64,000 nucleotides of DNA from Bacillota bacterium (GTDB taxonomy: Bacteria > Bacillota > Clostridia > Christensenellales > Aristaeellaceae), in the NCBI GenBank assembly GCA_023416655.1, contig JAEZHK010000063.1, positions 62,001 through 126,000 of the forward strand, read 5' to 3'. Positions within the stretch are counted from its first letter, which is position 1. Each line of letters begins with the position of its first letter. Shown here one piece after another: positions 16,961-25,641 of this stretch. The position numbers and the translations under genes are program-made. The notes beneath the pieces were generated by a model. That model searched no databases. It was given only the letters and a program-made list of their open reading frames with translations, and was not told the DNA's origin.

Positions 16961-17935
16961 ATGCGCAGGTATCTCGGCAGGCGGACAATCACCGCGCTGG
17001 TTTGCGTGGTGCTGGTGCTCGTCATCAATTTCGCGCTGATCCACCTCGCCCCCGGCAACCCGGCGCGCCTCTTGGTGGGCACCGAGACGCCCAGCGAGGA
17101 GCAGGTTCAGGCGATCACCATGAAGTACGGATTGGACCAGCCGCTGCCCGTGCAGTTCCTGCGCTACGTGGGGAACCTGCTCCGGGGCGACATGGGGGTT
17201 TCCTACTACACCAATGAGCCGGTGGCCGAGCTGATCGCGAGCCGCCTCGGGAACACCGCGCTTCTGACGCTGACATCCCTCGTCATCGCGGTGCTTCTGG
17301 GCATCCTCATGAGCATCGCCTGCGTGCGCAGGGTGGGCGGAAAGCTGGACAATTTCCTCTCCGGTATCACGTACTTCTGCGACGCCTTCCCAAGCTTCTG
17401 GCTGGGCCTGATGCTGATGCTGGTGTTTGCCTCAATCCTGCGCTGGCTGCCCTTTTCCGGCATGATCGACGTGCGCCAGAGCTACAAGGGCTTTGGCTAC
17501 GCGCTGGACGTGGCGCGGCACATGGTGCTGCCGGTTATGACGCTCACCATCCTTGAAGTGCCCTACTTCTTCCGCATCTCGCGCTCGGCCATGATCCAGA
17601 CGCTGGGCGAGGACTTCATCGTGACCCTCCGGGCCTCGGGCATGCCTGAAAAGAAGATCTTCAGAAAGTACGTGTTCCGCAACGCCATCCTGCCTACCGT
17701 CACCGCGGTCAGCATCTACATGGCGTACGTGGTGACTGGTTCCGCGCTGGTGGAGATCGTGTTCTCCTGGCCGGGCATGGGCAGCTACATCATGACCTCC
17801 ATTTCCCGAAGGGACTACCCGGTGCTGATGGGCATCTACCTGATGCTCAGCCTGTCCGTGGCCGTCGTGATGGTCGCCGTGGACCTTCTCTACGCCACGC
17901 TGGACCCGCGCGTTTCCCACAAAAACCGAGCGTAA
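16961..17935 (+). CDS. Peptide ABC importer permease, DppB/OppB type
   Basis: A 324-aa inner-membrane protein with six hydrophobic segments. The start MRRYLGRRTITALVCVVLVL and the motif NFALIHLAPGNPARLLVG are typical of DppB/OppB. Near the C-terminus lies the ATPase-contacting EAA region (RASGMPEKKIFRKYVFRNA, about residues 225-243), followed by EIVFSWPGMGSYI. It pairs with the DppC-type permease encoded 14 bp downstream to form the channel. The ATG at 16961 has GGGGGAG upstream. It is part of the long RpiR operon. Confidence 0.92.
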   Translation: MRRYLGRRTITALVCVVLVLVINFALIHLAPGNPARLLVGTETPSEEQVQAITMKYGLDQPLPVQFLRYVGNLLRGDMGVSYYTNEPVAELIASRLGNTALLTLTSLVIAVLLGILMSIACVRRVGGKLDNFLSGITYFCDAFPSFWLGLMLMLVFASILRWLPFSGMIDVRQSYKGFGYALDVARHMVLPVMTLTILEVPYFFRISRSAMIQTLGEDFIVTLRASGMPEKKIFRKYVFRNAILPTVTAVSIYMAYVVTGSALVEIVFSWPGMGSYIMTSISRRDYPVLMGIYLMLSLSVAVVMVAVDLLYATLDPRVSHKNRA

Positions 17936-17949
17936 GGAGGGCGAGCGAA

Positions 17950-18783
17950 ATGAGCGTAAACCTGCGGATGTTTCTGAAACGCAATAAAAGGCTCTGCCTG
18001 GGCCTTGTGATGCTTGCGCTGCTCGTCCTGGTCGCGGCCGCAGCCCCCGCGCTGGCCCCGCGCGAACCGGGCGCGATCTCGGCCGACATGGTCGCACAGC
18101 CCGGCGCGCAGTACCCGCTGGGCACCGACGGCCTGGGCCGCGACGTGCTGTCCATCCTGATCTACGGCAGCAGGTCTTCGCTCATGGTGGGCATTACGGC
18201 GGCGCTGATCGCGGCCGTGGTCGGCACGATGATCGGCGTGGTGGCGGGCTACTTCGGCGGCAAGGTGGACGCGCTGATCGGCGAGTTCATCAACGCCTTC
18301 ATGATGATGCCCACGTTCTTTCTGATCCTGATCGTGATCGCCCTGTTTGGCTCGGGGATGGGCAAGGTGATGGTGGTGATCGGGCTTACCAGCTGGACGG
18401 GCAACGCCAAGATCATGCGCGCCCAGGCGATGAGCCTGAGGTCCCGCACGTTTGTGCTCGCGGCCGAGGCCGTGGGGGAGAGCCGGCTTCGCGTCATGTT
18501 CACCCACATCATCCCGAACGGCATCTTCCCCGTTGTGGCCAATACCGCCATGGGCGTCTGCGCCGCGATCATGACCGAATCGAGCCTGTCCTTTCTGGGG
18601 CTGGGTGACCCCAACATCGTCAGTTGGGGCCAGCTGATCTTCGACGGGAAGGCCTACATCACCAGCGGTTGGTGGATGTGCGTGTTCGGGGGCTGCGCCA
18701 TCGTGTACACGGTGATCGCGTTCTTCATGATTGGCGAGGGCCTGAACGTCCTGATGAACCCCAAGCTACGCAGCGTGGTGTAG
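17950..18783 (+). CDS. Peptide ABC importer permease, DppC/OppC type
   Basis: A 277-aa membrane protein. It begins with one helix followed by the extracytoplasmic segment PRE-PGAISADMVAQPGAQYPLGTDGLGRDV, written here with a break; the end GTDGLGRD is the DppC hallmark. The EAA loop EAVGESRLRVMFTHIIPNG is at about residues 176-194, and the last part has SLSFLGLGDPNIVSWGQLI. Its start has AAGGAGG, 7-9 nt away. It forms the second half of the translocation channel with the DppB-type protein. Confidence 0.92.
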   Translation: MSVNLRMFLKRNKRLCLGLVMLALLVLVAAAAPALAPREPGAISADMVAQPGAQYPLGTDGLGRDVLSILIYGSRSSLMVGITAALIAAVVGTMIGVVAGYFGGKVDALIGEFINAFMMMPTFFLILIVIALFGSGMGKVMVVIGLTSWTGNAKIMRAQAMSLRSRTFVLAAEAVGESRLRVMFTHIIPNGIFPVVANTAMGVCAAIMTESSLSFLGLGDPNIVSWGQLIFDGKAYITSGWWMCVFGGCAIVYTVIAFFMIGEGLNVLMNPKLRSVV

Positions 18784-18793
18784 GAGAATGAGC

Positions 18794-19759
18794 ATGCCGA
18801 TCCTTGCGTTTGAAAATGTCAGCGTGACCTACGACGACGGCCGGCCTGTGTACGCCGTCCGGGGCGTCAGCTTTGACGTCATGGAAGGCTGCCCGGTGGG
18901 CGTGGTGGGCGAATCCGGCAGCGGCAAGAGCACGCTCATGCATGCGGCGCTCAGGATTCTGAATCCCCGGATCGCCAACGTATCGGGCCGCATCCTCTTT
19001 GATGGCCAGGACCTCCTCGCCATGGGCGCGGAGGAACTTTCGGAAACGCGCTGGCGCAGGATGGCCGCCGTGTTCCAGAAGTCCATGAACGCGCTGAGCC
19101 CGGTGCACCGCGTGGGCGCGTTCATGATCGACGTGTACCGCGTTCACGAGCCGAACGCTTCCAAGGCGGAGGCCATGCGGCGCGTGACGGAGCTTCTGGA
19201 GATGGTCAGCCTGCCCGAGCGCGTAACCCGGCTTTACCCGCACGAGCTTTCGGGCGGCATGATGCAGCGGGTCAGCATCGCGCTGAGCCTCATGCACAGC
19301 CCGCGCCTTCTGATCCTTGACGAGGCGACCACGGCGCTCGACGTGATCACCCAGACGCAGATCCTGGGCGAAATCAAGGAGTTAGAAAAGAAACTGGGCC
19401 TCACCCGCATCATGGTGACCCACGACATGTCGGTGGTGGCTTCCACCTGCGGCGAGGTGGCCGTACTGTACGCGGGCAAACTCGTGGAATTCGGTCCGGT
19501 GCGCACCGTGCTGGTGGCGCCGTCCCATCCGTACACAAAATGCCTGATGGAGAGCTTCCCGGACATGCGCGCGCCCGAGGGCGCGGTTTTGAAGAGCATC
19601 CCCGGCTCGCTGCCCGACATGCACGAGCCGCCGAAGGGCTGCGTCTTCGCCCCGCGTTGCCCGTATGCCGAGGCGGTCTGCCGCCGGGAAGAGCCTGCCA
19701 CGCGCTCGCTGGGCGCTCGCCACAGCGCCGCTTGCCATCTTCTGAAGGGAGGCGAGTGA
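18794..19759 (+). CDS. Peptide ABC importer ATPase, DppD/OppD type
   Basis: About 321 aa. It has Walker A GESGSGKST (about residues 36-44), signature LSGGMMQRVSIA, Walker B LLILDEATTALD and the H-loop VTHDMS. The OppD/DppD C-terminal extension with CVFAPRCPYAEAVC carries cysteines that in relatives may bind an iron-sulfur cluster. The ATG at 18794 was chosen because AGGAG is 7 nt upstream; the ATG at 18788 is only 1 nt from it. It is followed after one base by the partner ATPase gene. Confidence 0.92.
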   Translation: MPILAFENVSVTYDDGRPVYAVRGVSFDVMEGCPVGVVGESGSGKSTLMHAALRILNPRIANVSGRILFDGQDLLAMGAEELSETRWRRMAAVFQKSMNALSPVHRVGAFMIDVYRVHEPNASKAEAMRRVTELLEMVSLPERVTRLYPHELSGGMMQRVSIALSLMHSPRLLILDEATTALDVITQTQILGEIKELEKKLGLTRIMVTHDMSVVASTCGEVAVLYAGKLVEFGPVRTVLVAPSHPYTKCLMESFPDMRAPEGAVLKSIPGSLPDMHEPPKGCVFAPRCPYAEAVCRREEPATRSLGARHSAACHLLKGGE

Positions 19760-19760
19760 C

Positions 19761-20756
19761 ATGGCCGCAAAGCCTGAATGCGTGCTGGAAGCGGCGGACG
19801 TGACCAAGCACTACTACAGAAACGAGAGCCGCGCCACCGGCGGTTCGCGAAAAGCCGTGGTCAAGTCGGTGGACGGGGTAAGCCTCTGCCTCAAAAAGGG
19901 GGAAGTGCTGGGCCTGCTGGGCGAGACCGGCTGCGGAAAGAGCACGCTGGGGCGTGTACTGGCGGGGCTGGAGCCGCCCACGTCCGGCAGTGTGTCGCTT
20001 GATGGCGAGGACATTGGTTTGCTTGTCCGCCGGGACCGAAAGGCCCTCCGGCGCAGGGCGCAGATGATCTTTCAGAACCCCTTCGACACATTCGACGCTC
20101 GCCACCGGATCGAACGGGTGCTCGCGGGCACGCTGGCGCTGCATGGCATCGGCGCGGACAAACGCGAACGCCTGCAACTTGCCGCGCAGGCGCTGGAGAG
20201 CGCCGGGCTGCGCCCGGCGGCAGACTTCCTGGGCCGCTACCCGAGCGAACTTTCCGGCGGACAGCTTCAGCGCATCGCCATCCTGCGCTCGATGCTGCTG
20301 GGGCCGAAGCTGATCGTGGCGGACGAGCCGGTCTCCATGCTCGACGTATCGGTGCGCGCGGACATCATCAACATGCTGGGCCGCCTTGCCCACGAGAAGG
20401 ACACGAGTGTCGTCTTCATCAGCCACGACATCTCCACCGCCCGCTACATCTGCGATACCATCGCGGTCATGTACCTGGGGCGGATCGTCGAAATCGGCCC
20501 GGCGCTCGAGGTGCTGGACGCGCCCGCGCACCCCTACACGCGCGCGCTGATCTCCAACTGCCCCAGCGCGGACCCGCGCGTGGCGTTTGAGCCGCTCCAT
20601 CTCGAGGGCGAAGCGCCATCCCCGGTGGACCGTGCGCCCGGATGCGCCTTCTCGCCGCGCTGCCCGGAAGCGTGCGCTGCGTGTGCGATAGAGCCGGTTT
20701 TAACCCGGGTCGGAACCGAAACCCACTACGCCCGCTGTGTGAAGCTGCAGGGGTAA
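19761..20756 (+). CDS. Peptide ABC importer ATPase, DppF/OppF type
   Basis: A 331-aa ATPase. It has Walker A GETGCGKST, signature LSGGQLQRIA, Walker B LIVADEPVSMLD and H-loop ISHDISTARYICD. The C-terminal oligopeptide-transporter extension has GCAFSPRCPEACAAC. The sequence MIFQNPFDTFDARHRI follows the Q-loop, as in OppF. With the DppD-type ATPase it forms the heterodimer that powers import. The start overlaps the end of the previous gene region, with GGGAGGCGAG as the ribosome binding site. Confidence 0.92.
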   Translation: MAAKPECVLEAADVTKHYYRNESRATGGSRKAVVKSVDGVSLCLKKGEVLGLLGETGCGKSTLGRVLAGLEPPTSGSVSLDGEDIGLLVRRDRKALRRRAQMIFQNPFDTFDARHRIERVLAGTLALHGIGADKRERLQLAAQALESAGLRPAADFLGRYPSELSGGQLQRIAILRSMLLGPKLIVADEPVSMLDVSVRADIINMLGRLAHEKDTSVVFISHDISTARYICDTIAVMYLGRIVEIGPALEVLDAPAHPYTRALISNCPSADPRVAFEPLHLEGEAPSPVDRAPGCAFSPRCPEACAACAIEPVLTRVGTETHYARCVKLQG

Positions 20757-20838
20757 GGCCATCTGTCGTCGTTGGTTTGCCGCCGCGCTCGCTTGCGGCG
20801 CTGGATCATAATTCTATGGAGGAGAAGGGGGAACTGCC

Positions 20839-22407
20839 ATGAAACTCAAAAGAGCCCTGTCGATGCTTTTGGTGCTTGCCCTGTGCATCGCGCTGCCGGT
20901 TTCCGCGGGACTGGCGGAGGCCGCGCCGAAGGCGGGCGGAACGCTGCTCATGTCGCTGGGCGCGGAGCCGACCAACCTGAACCCGAACGGCAACTACGAC
21001 GCCAACAACGGGTACATCGTGCAGAACTGCTTCAACCGGCTGATCAAGCTCAACAGCATGCAGGAAGTGCTGCCGGACCTCGCCAAGAGCTACGAGGTCA
21101 GCACGGACGGCCTTCAGTACACCTTCCACCTCTACGACAACGTCCTATTCAGCGACGGCCAGAAGCTGACCTCGGACGACGTGAAGTTCACCTTCGAAAA
21201 TATCCGTGACAGGCAGACCTACGCCGCCTACGTGATGGCCCAGGTGGACGCCATCGAGTGCCCGGACGAGAATACCGTGGTCTTCAAGATGAAGGCGGTC
21301 GACGCCGCGTTCCTCTACAACGTCGCCTACCAGGGCACGTTCATCCTGCCGCGCCACGCCTACGAGGGCAAGGACTGGATGGGCGCTGACGCGCTGCAGA
21401 CGCCGGTGGGCACCGGCCCCTTCGTTTTCGACTCTTGGGACAAGGGCATGCGCATCACGCTGAAGAAGAACCCCAGCTACTTCATGGGTCCGGACGTGCC
21501 GTACCTGGATCAAGTGATCTTCGCGTTCGTGGCGGACGCCACCACGGCGAAGGTGGCCTTCCTCGCGGGCGAGTACGATGTTCAGGGCGTGTTCGCCTCC
21601 ACCGACTACAACGAGATGCGCGCCAACCCCAGCATCGTGCTGGAGGTCAACATCTACCCCAGCCGCTTCCTCGTGGGGTTCAACCTCGCCCAGAAGCCCT
21701 TTGACGACCTGAAACTCCGCCAGGCGATCGCCGCGGCCATCAACAAGGACGAGATGATGGCCATCGCCCTCAAGGAAGTGGGCCTCAAGGCCGAGCATTT
21801 CCTGAGCCCCCTGTTTAAGTGGGCGGTGGACGACAGCGTCACCGTCCCGGCCTTTGACCTCGAGAAGGCGAAGCAGCTGATTGCGGAGACCGGCCTGACC
21901 AAGGATGCGGACGGCTTCTACCTGAAGGCGACGCTCGACACCATGAACTATTCGCCCTTCCCGGACCTCGCGCAGGTGTTCAAGAGCCAGATGGCGGCCA
22001 TCGGTATCGACGTCACCATCAACATGCTGGAGTACGCGTCCTTTGACGAGAAGGTCGTCAAGAACAAGGACTTCCAGCTGGCCCTCACCAGCGATTACCA
22101 GGGCCCCGAGGTCTCGGCCATCGGCAACTCCGTCTCCTCCACCGGCTATATGAACTACATGGGCTACAACAACCCCGAGGTTGACAAACTGCTGGCCGAC
22201 GCGCTGAACAAGGCCTCCTTTGAGGAGCGCGCGCCGCTCTATAAGCAGGTGCAGGCGTTCATGGCACAGGACCTGCCGTACGACCTGCTCTCCGAGTGGA
22301 TCGGCTATTTCCCGCACTGGGACTACGTAAAGGGCCACCCGGGCGGCGAAGAAGCCCGCGGCAAGACCGGCTACGCCGAATTTACCTACGTCTGGCTGGA
22401 CAAGTAA
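20839..22407 (+). CDS. Peptide ABC importer substrate-binding protein (SBP family 5)
   Basis: A 522-aa exported protein. It has a Sec signal peptide of about 28 residues (KRALSMLLVLALCIALPVSA, cleavage near GLAEA). There is no lipobox Cys, so it is either released or retained by an uncleaved signal. The mature part has the family-5 pattern GGTLLMSLGAEPTNLNPN at the N-terminus, and DDVKFTFENI and FAFVADATTAKVAFLAGEYD further on. It binds oligopeptides, dipeptides or related compounds. Gene order permease-permease-ATPase-ATPase-binding protein matches dpp operons. A perfect 14-bp hairpin follows the stop codon and separates it from the peptidase genes. Confidence 0.92.
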   Translation: MKLKRALSMLLVLALCIALPVSAGLAEAAPKAGGTLLMSLGAEPTNLNPNGNYDANNGYIVQNCFNRLIKLNSMQEVLPDLAKSYEVSTDGLQYTFHLYDNVLFSDGQKLTSDDVKFTFENIRDRQTYAAYVMAQVDAIECPDENTVVFKMKAVDAAFLYNVAYQGTFILPRHAYEGKDWMGADALQTPVGTGPFVFDSWDKGMRITLKKNPSYFMGPDVPYLDQVIFAFVADATTAKVAFLAGEYDVQGVFASTDYNEMRANPSIVLEVNIYPSRFLVGFNLAQKPFDDLKLRQAIAAAINKDEMMAIALKEVGLKAEHFLSPLFKWAVDDSVTVPAFDLEKAKQLIAETGLTKDADGFYLKATLDTMNYSPFPDLAQVFKSQMAAIGIDVTINMLEYASFDEKVVKNKDFQLALTSDYQGPEVSAIGNSVSSTGYMNYMGYNNPEVDKLLADALNKASFEERAPLYKQVQAFMAQDLPYDLLSEWIGYFPHWDYVKGHPGGEEARGKTGYAEFTYVWLDK

Positions 22408-22426
22408 GATTAGGCCCTCCTGCGCT

Positions 22427-22462
22427 CCCCGCCCCGCCCTCTCTTGCTAGGGCGGGGCGGGG
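22427..22462 (+). other. Intercistronic hairpin after the peptide-binding protein
   Basis: The perfect 14-bp arms CCCCGCCCCGCCCT and AGGGCGGGGCGGGG around an 8-nt loop lie 20 bp past the stop. No T-run follows immediately. It probably limits read-through or protects the upstream mRNA end. Confidence 0.65.
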
Positions 22463-22496
22463 ATGCGCGCCCCAATTTTGTACATGCAGGTGTGAG

Positions 22497-23846
22497 ATGA
22501 ACATTCCGAGCATCCTGTCCCGGATCCCCGACTACGAGACCTTCTACACGGTGGATGAGATGGCGGCCAGGAGCCTCGCGCTCGCGGAGCGATACCCCGG
22601 CGTCATTACCCGCTACAGCGCCGGGCAGTCCCGTAATGGCGACAGCCTGTGGTGCCTGAAGCTGGGCAGCGGGGCGAAGAACGCGCTGTGCTTCGCGTGC
22701 CCGCACCCCAACGAGCCCATCGGCGCCATGACGCTCTTCGCGCTGGCGGAAATCCTGGCGGGTGATCCCGCGCTGCTCGAGGAGACGGGGATGACCTGGC
22801 ACCTGATCCCCTGCATTGACCCAGACGGCACGAGGCTCAACGAGGGCTGGTTCAAGGGGCCTTTCGGCATCGAAGCGTACATCCGGGGCTTCTATCGCCC
22901 GGCGGGCTTTCGGCAGGTGGAGTGGACGTTCCCGTTCCGCCATCGGGACATGTGGTTTGACCGCCCGCTGCCCGAGACGAAAGCGCTGATGGAGCTGGTC
23001 GACACCCTGCGCCCGAAGCTCGTCTACTCGCTGCACAACAGCGCGTTCGGCGGGGCGTACTGGTACCTGAACCGGAGCGATCCCGAGCTTTGCGTGAAGC
23101 TCGAGGGGGCGGCCCTCCGGCAGGGTGTCCCGCTGCACCTGGGCGAGCCGGAATCCCCCTACATCGTGAAGTATTCCAAGGCCGTGCACAGCATGATGAG
23201 CCTGCGCCAATACTACGAATACCGCGCGCGGCACGGGAGCGTACTGCCGGAGGGGGAACTGCCCTGCGGCACGTGCAGCGCGGACTACGTCGCCACCGTC
23301 TGCGACAGCCTGACGCTCATGGCGGAGCTGCCTTACTTTCTGGTGAAGGGCATCGACGACGAGGCGCCCTCCGGCATCCGCCGCGGGGACGCGCTCCGGG
23401 AAAAGGCCCGGCGGAGGGGTGAACACAGCGCGTTCCTCAGCGAGCGCTGGCTCGAGGCGCGCGCGCTCTTCGGGGAGGATAACCCCTTTCCGCTGCTGGT
23501 GGACGACGCCATCAAGGCCTACGAGAGTGGAGAAGCGGTGGCGGACGGCGAGGAATTTGACCGGATCGCGACGAAGGCGGAGGCGATCGACAGCCTCTGG
23601 CTCACCCGCATCTTCGAGGCGCTGGACCTTTCGCTCACGGTCCGCGCCTGCGACTACGAGCTTTCGAACGTCGGCGGCGCAGCCGAACGAGCCATACTGG
23701 AAGGTACGCGCGCAAAAACGGACGAGCGCCTGACGGCCCTGTGCCGGGAGATCGAAGAATCTTGTGAATATGAGGTGGCGTCGATCCGGCGGCTGGTAAG
23801 CGTGCAGCTCGAGTCGGTGTTACAGTCGATCCCTTACTGCCCATAG
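22497..23846 (+). CDS. M14-family zinc carboxypeptidase
   Basis: A 449-aa protein with no signal peptide. Zinc ligands are visible as HPNE (His70 and Glu73) and SLHNS (His180). ELPY (Glu277) is in the place of the catalytic Glu of M14 peptidases. The region RYSAGQSRNGDSLWCLKLG is the usual beginning of the fold. It should remove C-terminal residues or act on gamma-D-Glu peptides in the cytosol after import. The ATG at 22497 follows GCAGGTGTGAG; the longer open frame overlapping the previous gene is rejected. It is followed 10 bp later by an oligoendopeptidase, consistent with stepwise peptide breakdown. Confidence 0.87.
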   Translation: MNIPSILSRIPDYETFYTVDEMAARSLALAERYPGVITRYSAGQSRNGDSLWCLKLGSGAKNALCFACPHPNEPIGAMTLFALAEILAGDPALLEETGMTWHLIPCIDPDGTRLNEGWFKGPFGIEAYIRGFYRPAGFRQVEWTFPFRHRDMWFDRPLPETKALMELVDTLRPKLVYSLHNSAFGGAYWYLNRSDPELCVKLEGAALRQGVPLHLGEPESPYIVKYSKAVHSMMSLRQYYEYRARHGSVLPEGELPCGTCSADYVATVCDSLTLMAELPYFLVKGIDDEAPSGIRRGDALREKARRRGEHSAFLSERWLEARALFGEDNPFPLLVDDAIKAYESGEAVADGEEFDRIATKAEAIDSLWLTRIFEALDLSLTVRACDYELSNVGGAAERAILEGTRAKTDERLTALCREIEESCEYEVASIRRLVSVQLESVLQSIPYCP

Positions 23847-23856
23847 GAGGCGTGAA

Positions 23857-25641
23857 ATGGCTGAGGCGGAAACCTGGGACCTCTCCGTGCTGTACGACAG
23901 CTTTGACGACCCGCGCTGGCAGGCGGACTTCCGCTTAACTCGGGAAGCGGCCCGGGAGGCGCTGGACTATGTGAAGGACCTGACGCCCGAGCGCTTCACC
24001 GCCGAAACCGCCGGGGAGGCGCTCGCGCGCATCGACCGGGCGCTCTGCCTCCATTCGAAGACCACCACCTACGCGGGCATGCTGCACGTTGCGGACAGCG
24101 CGCGGCAGGACGCGCTCCGAATGCTGGAAGCGCTGGACGGAGCGGGCGCGGACAACGCCGCTGCGATGAGCGCGCTGGCGCGGCTGATCCTCAAAACCGG
24201 CACGGCGGAGCGGCTGGCGGCGGAGCCGTCCCTTTGCGCGTATGCCGACTTCTTCCGGCGGCAGGCGGAGTTGGCCCCCCACGCATTGCCCGAGGAAACG
24301 GAGGTCGCTGTACTCCGCCTGCAACAGACGGGCGGACAGGCGTGGAGCAGGCTCCGGGGCGTCCTGGAGGCCTCCATGACCGCGGAAGTGGAACTGGACG
24401 GGGAGAAAAAGACGCTGCCCCTCACGCAGGTGCGCGCCATGTTTTCAAGCGCCGACCCTGCGCTGCGCCGCCGGTGCATGGACGCGGACATCGAAGCCGG
24501 GCGCAAGTCGGCGGCGGTGTTCGCCGCCTGCCTCAGCGGCATCAAGGGCGAGGGCCTCGCCATCGCGCAGATGCTGGGCTATCAAAGCGTGTTGGATTGG
24601 ATGCTGTCCATCTCCCGGATGAAGCGGGAGACGCTATCCGCCATGCTCGCTGCCATTAACGAGGCGCTGCCCGTGTTCCGGCGCTTCCTGAAGGCCAAGG
24701 CCGGGGTGCTGGGCTGCGGCAAGGGTCTCGCGTATTGCGACGCGCTCGCGCCTGTTGGCCGCGATTCCCGAAGCTTCAGCCTTGAGGAGGCGAGGCGTTT
24801 TCTCGTAGACGCGTTTTCCGGGGTGGACGGCGCGCTCGCCAGTTTTATCGACGACGCATTTGAGCGCCGCTGGATTGACGCCATGCCTCGCGCGGGCAAA
24901 CAGGGCGGCGCGATGTGCTTCCCGCTGCACACGGAGGGCGAGAGCAGGGTCTTTCTGAACTTCGACGGCAGCCTTTCGGGCGTCGTGACGCTTGCGCACG
25001 AGCTCGGCCACGCCTGGCACAGCCGGTGCCTGTTCCGGCAGCCTTTCATCAACCGCGATGCTCCGACGCCGCTGTGCGAAACCGCGTCCACATTCAACGA
25101 AACGCTGGTGTACGCCCGCGCGCTCGAAGGCGCGGCGGGGGAGGGGCGCCTTTTCTACCTGAACGCCATGCTTTCGGGCGCGGTGCAGAACGTGGTGGAC
25201 ATCTATGGCCGCTTCCTCTTTGAGGACGAAGTTATCCGCCGCCGCGCCGACGGCGGGCTGGACGCGGATGCTCTGTGCGACATCATGGAAAAATGCCAAC
25301 TCGCCGCCTACGGCGACAGCCTGGACCCCCAAGCCTTGCACCCGACGATGTGGGTGGACAAGGCGCACTACTACATCCCGGACTTTCACTACTACAACTT
25401 CCCCTACGCGTTCGGCCTTTTGTTCGCGCGGGGGCTATACGGCGAGTACAGGCGGCGCCCGGAGGGATTTTTCGCGCGCTATGGGCGGCTGCTGGAGCAG
25501 TCCGGCGTGCTCACCGTAGAGGAAGCGGGCCTCGTCATGGGGCTGATTTTGACAAAAGCGGATTTCTGGAAAGCCGCGCTGGGCGATTTTGAGCAGATGG
25601 CGGACGAGTTCGAACGCCTCGCAAGGGATGGATGTCGATGA
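23857..25641 (+). CDS. M3-family oligoendopeptidase (PepF-like)
   Basis: A 594-aa cytosolic metallopeptidase. The zinc motif HELGH is at residues 381-385 (LAHELGHAWHS). The third ligand Glu is expected in CETASTFNE, about 25 residues later. Near the C-terminus DKAHYYIPDFHYYNFPYAFG matches the substrate-binding His/Tyr loop of PepF-type enzymes. It cleaves short peptides internally. Its ribosome binding site is TAGGAGG, and its end overlaps the start of the M20 gene by 10 bp. It belongs to the peptide-import operon. Confidence 0.92.
   Translation: MAEAETWDLSVLYDSFDDPRWQADFRLTREAAREALDYVKDLTPERFTAETAGEALARIDRALCLHSKTTTYAGMLHVADSARQDALRMLEALDGAGADNAAAMSALARLILKTGTAERLAAEPSLCAYADFFRRQAELAPHALPEETEVAVLRLQQTGGQAWSRLRGVLEASMTAEVELDGEKKTLPLTQVRAMFSSADPALRRRCMDADIEAGRKSAAVFAACLSGIKGEGLAIAQMLGYQSVLDWMLSISRMKRETLSAMLAAINEALPVFRRFLKAKAGVLGCGKGLAYCDALAPVGRDSRSFSLEEARRFLVDAFSGVDGALASFIDDAFERRWIDAMPRAGKQGGAMCFPLHTEGESRVFLNFDGSLSGVVTLAHELGHAWHSRCLFRQPFINRDAPTPLCETASTFNETLVYARALEGAAGEGRLFYLNAMLSGAVQNVVDIYGRFLFEDEVIRRRADGGLDADALCDIMEKCQLAAYGDSLDPQALHPTMWVDKAHYYIPDFHYYNFPYAFGLLFARGLYGEYRRRPEGFFARYGRLLEQSGVLTVEEAGLVMGLILTKADFWKAALGDFEQMADEFERLARDGCR

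Noticed and set aside
22427..22462. GC-rich hairpin considered as a full terminator ending the peptide operon
   Set aside because: No T-run follows, the peptidase genes beyond have no promoter of their own that could be seen, and they fit the operon functionally.
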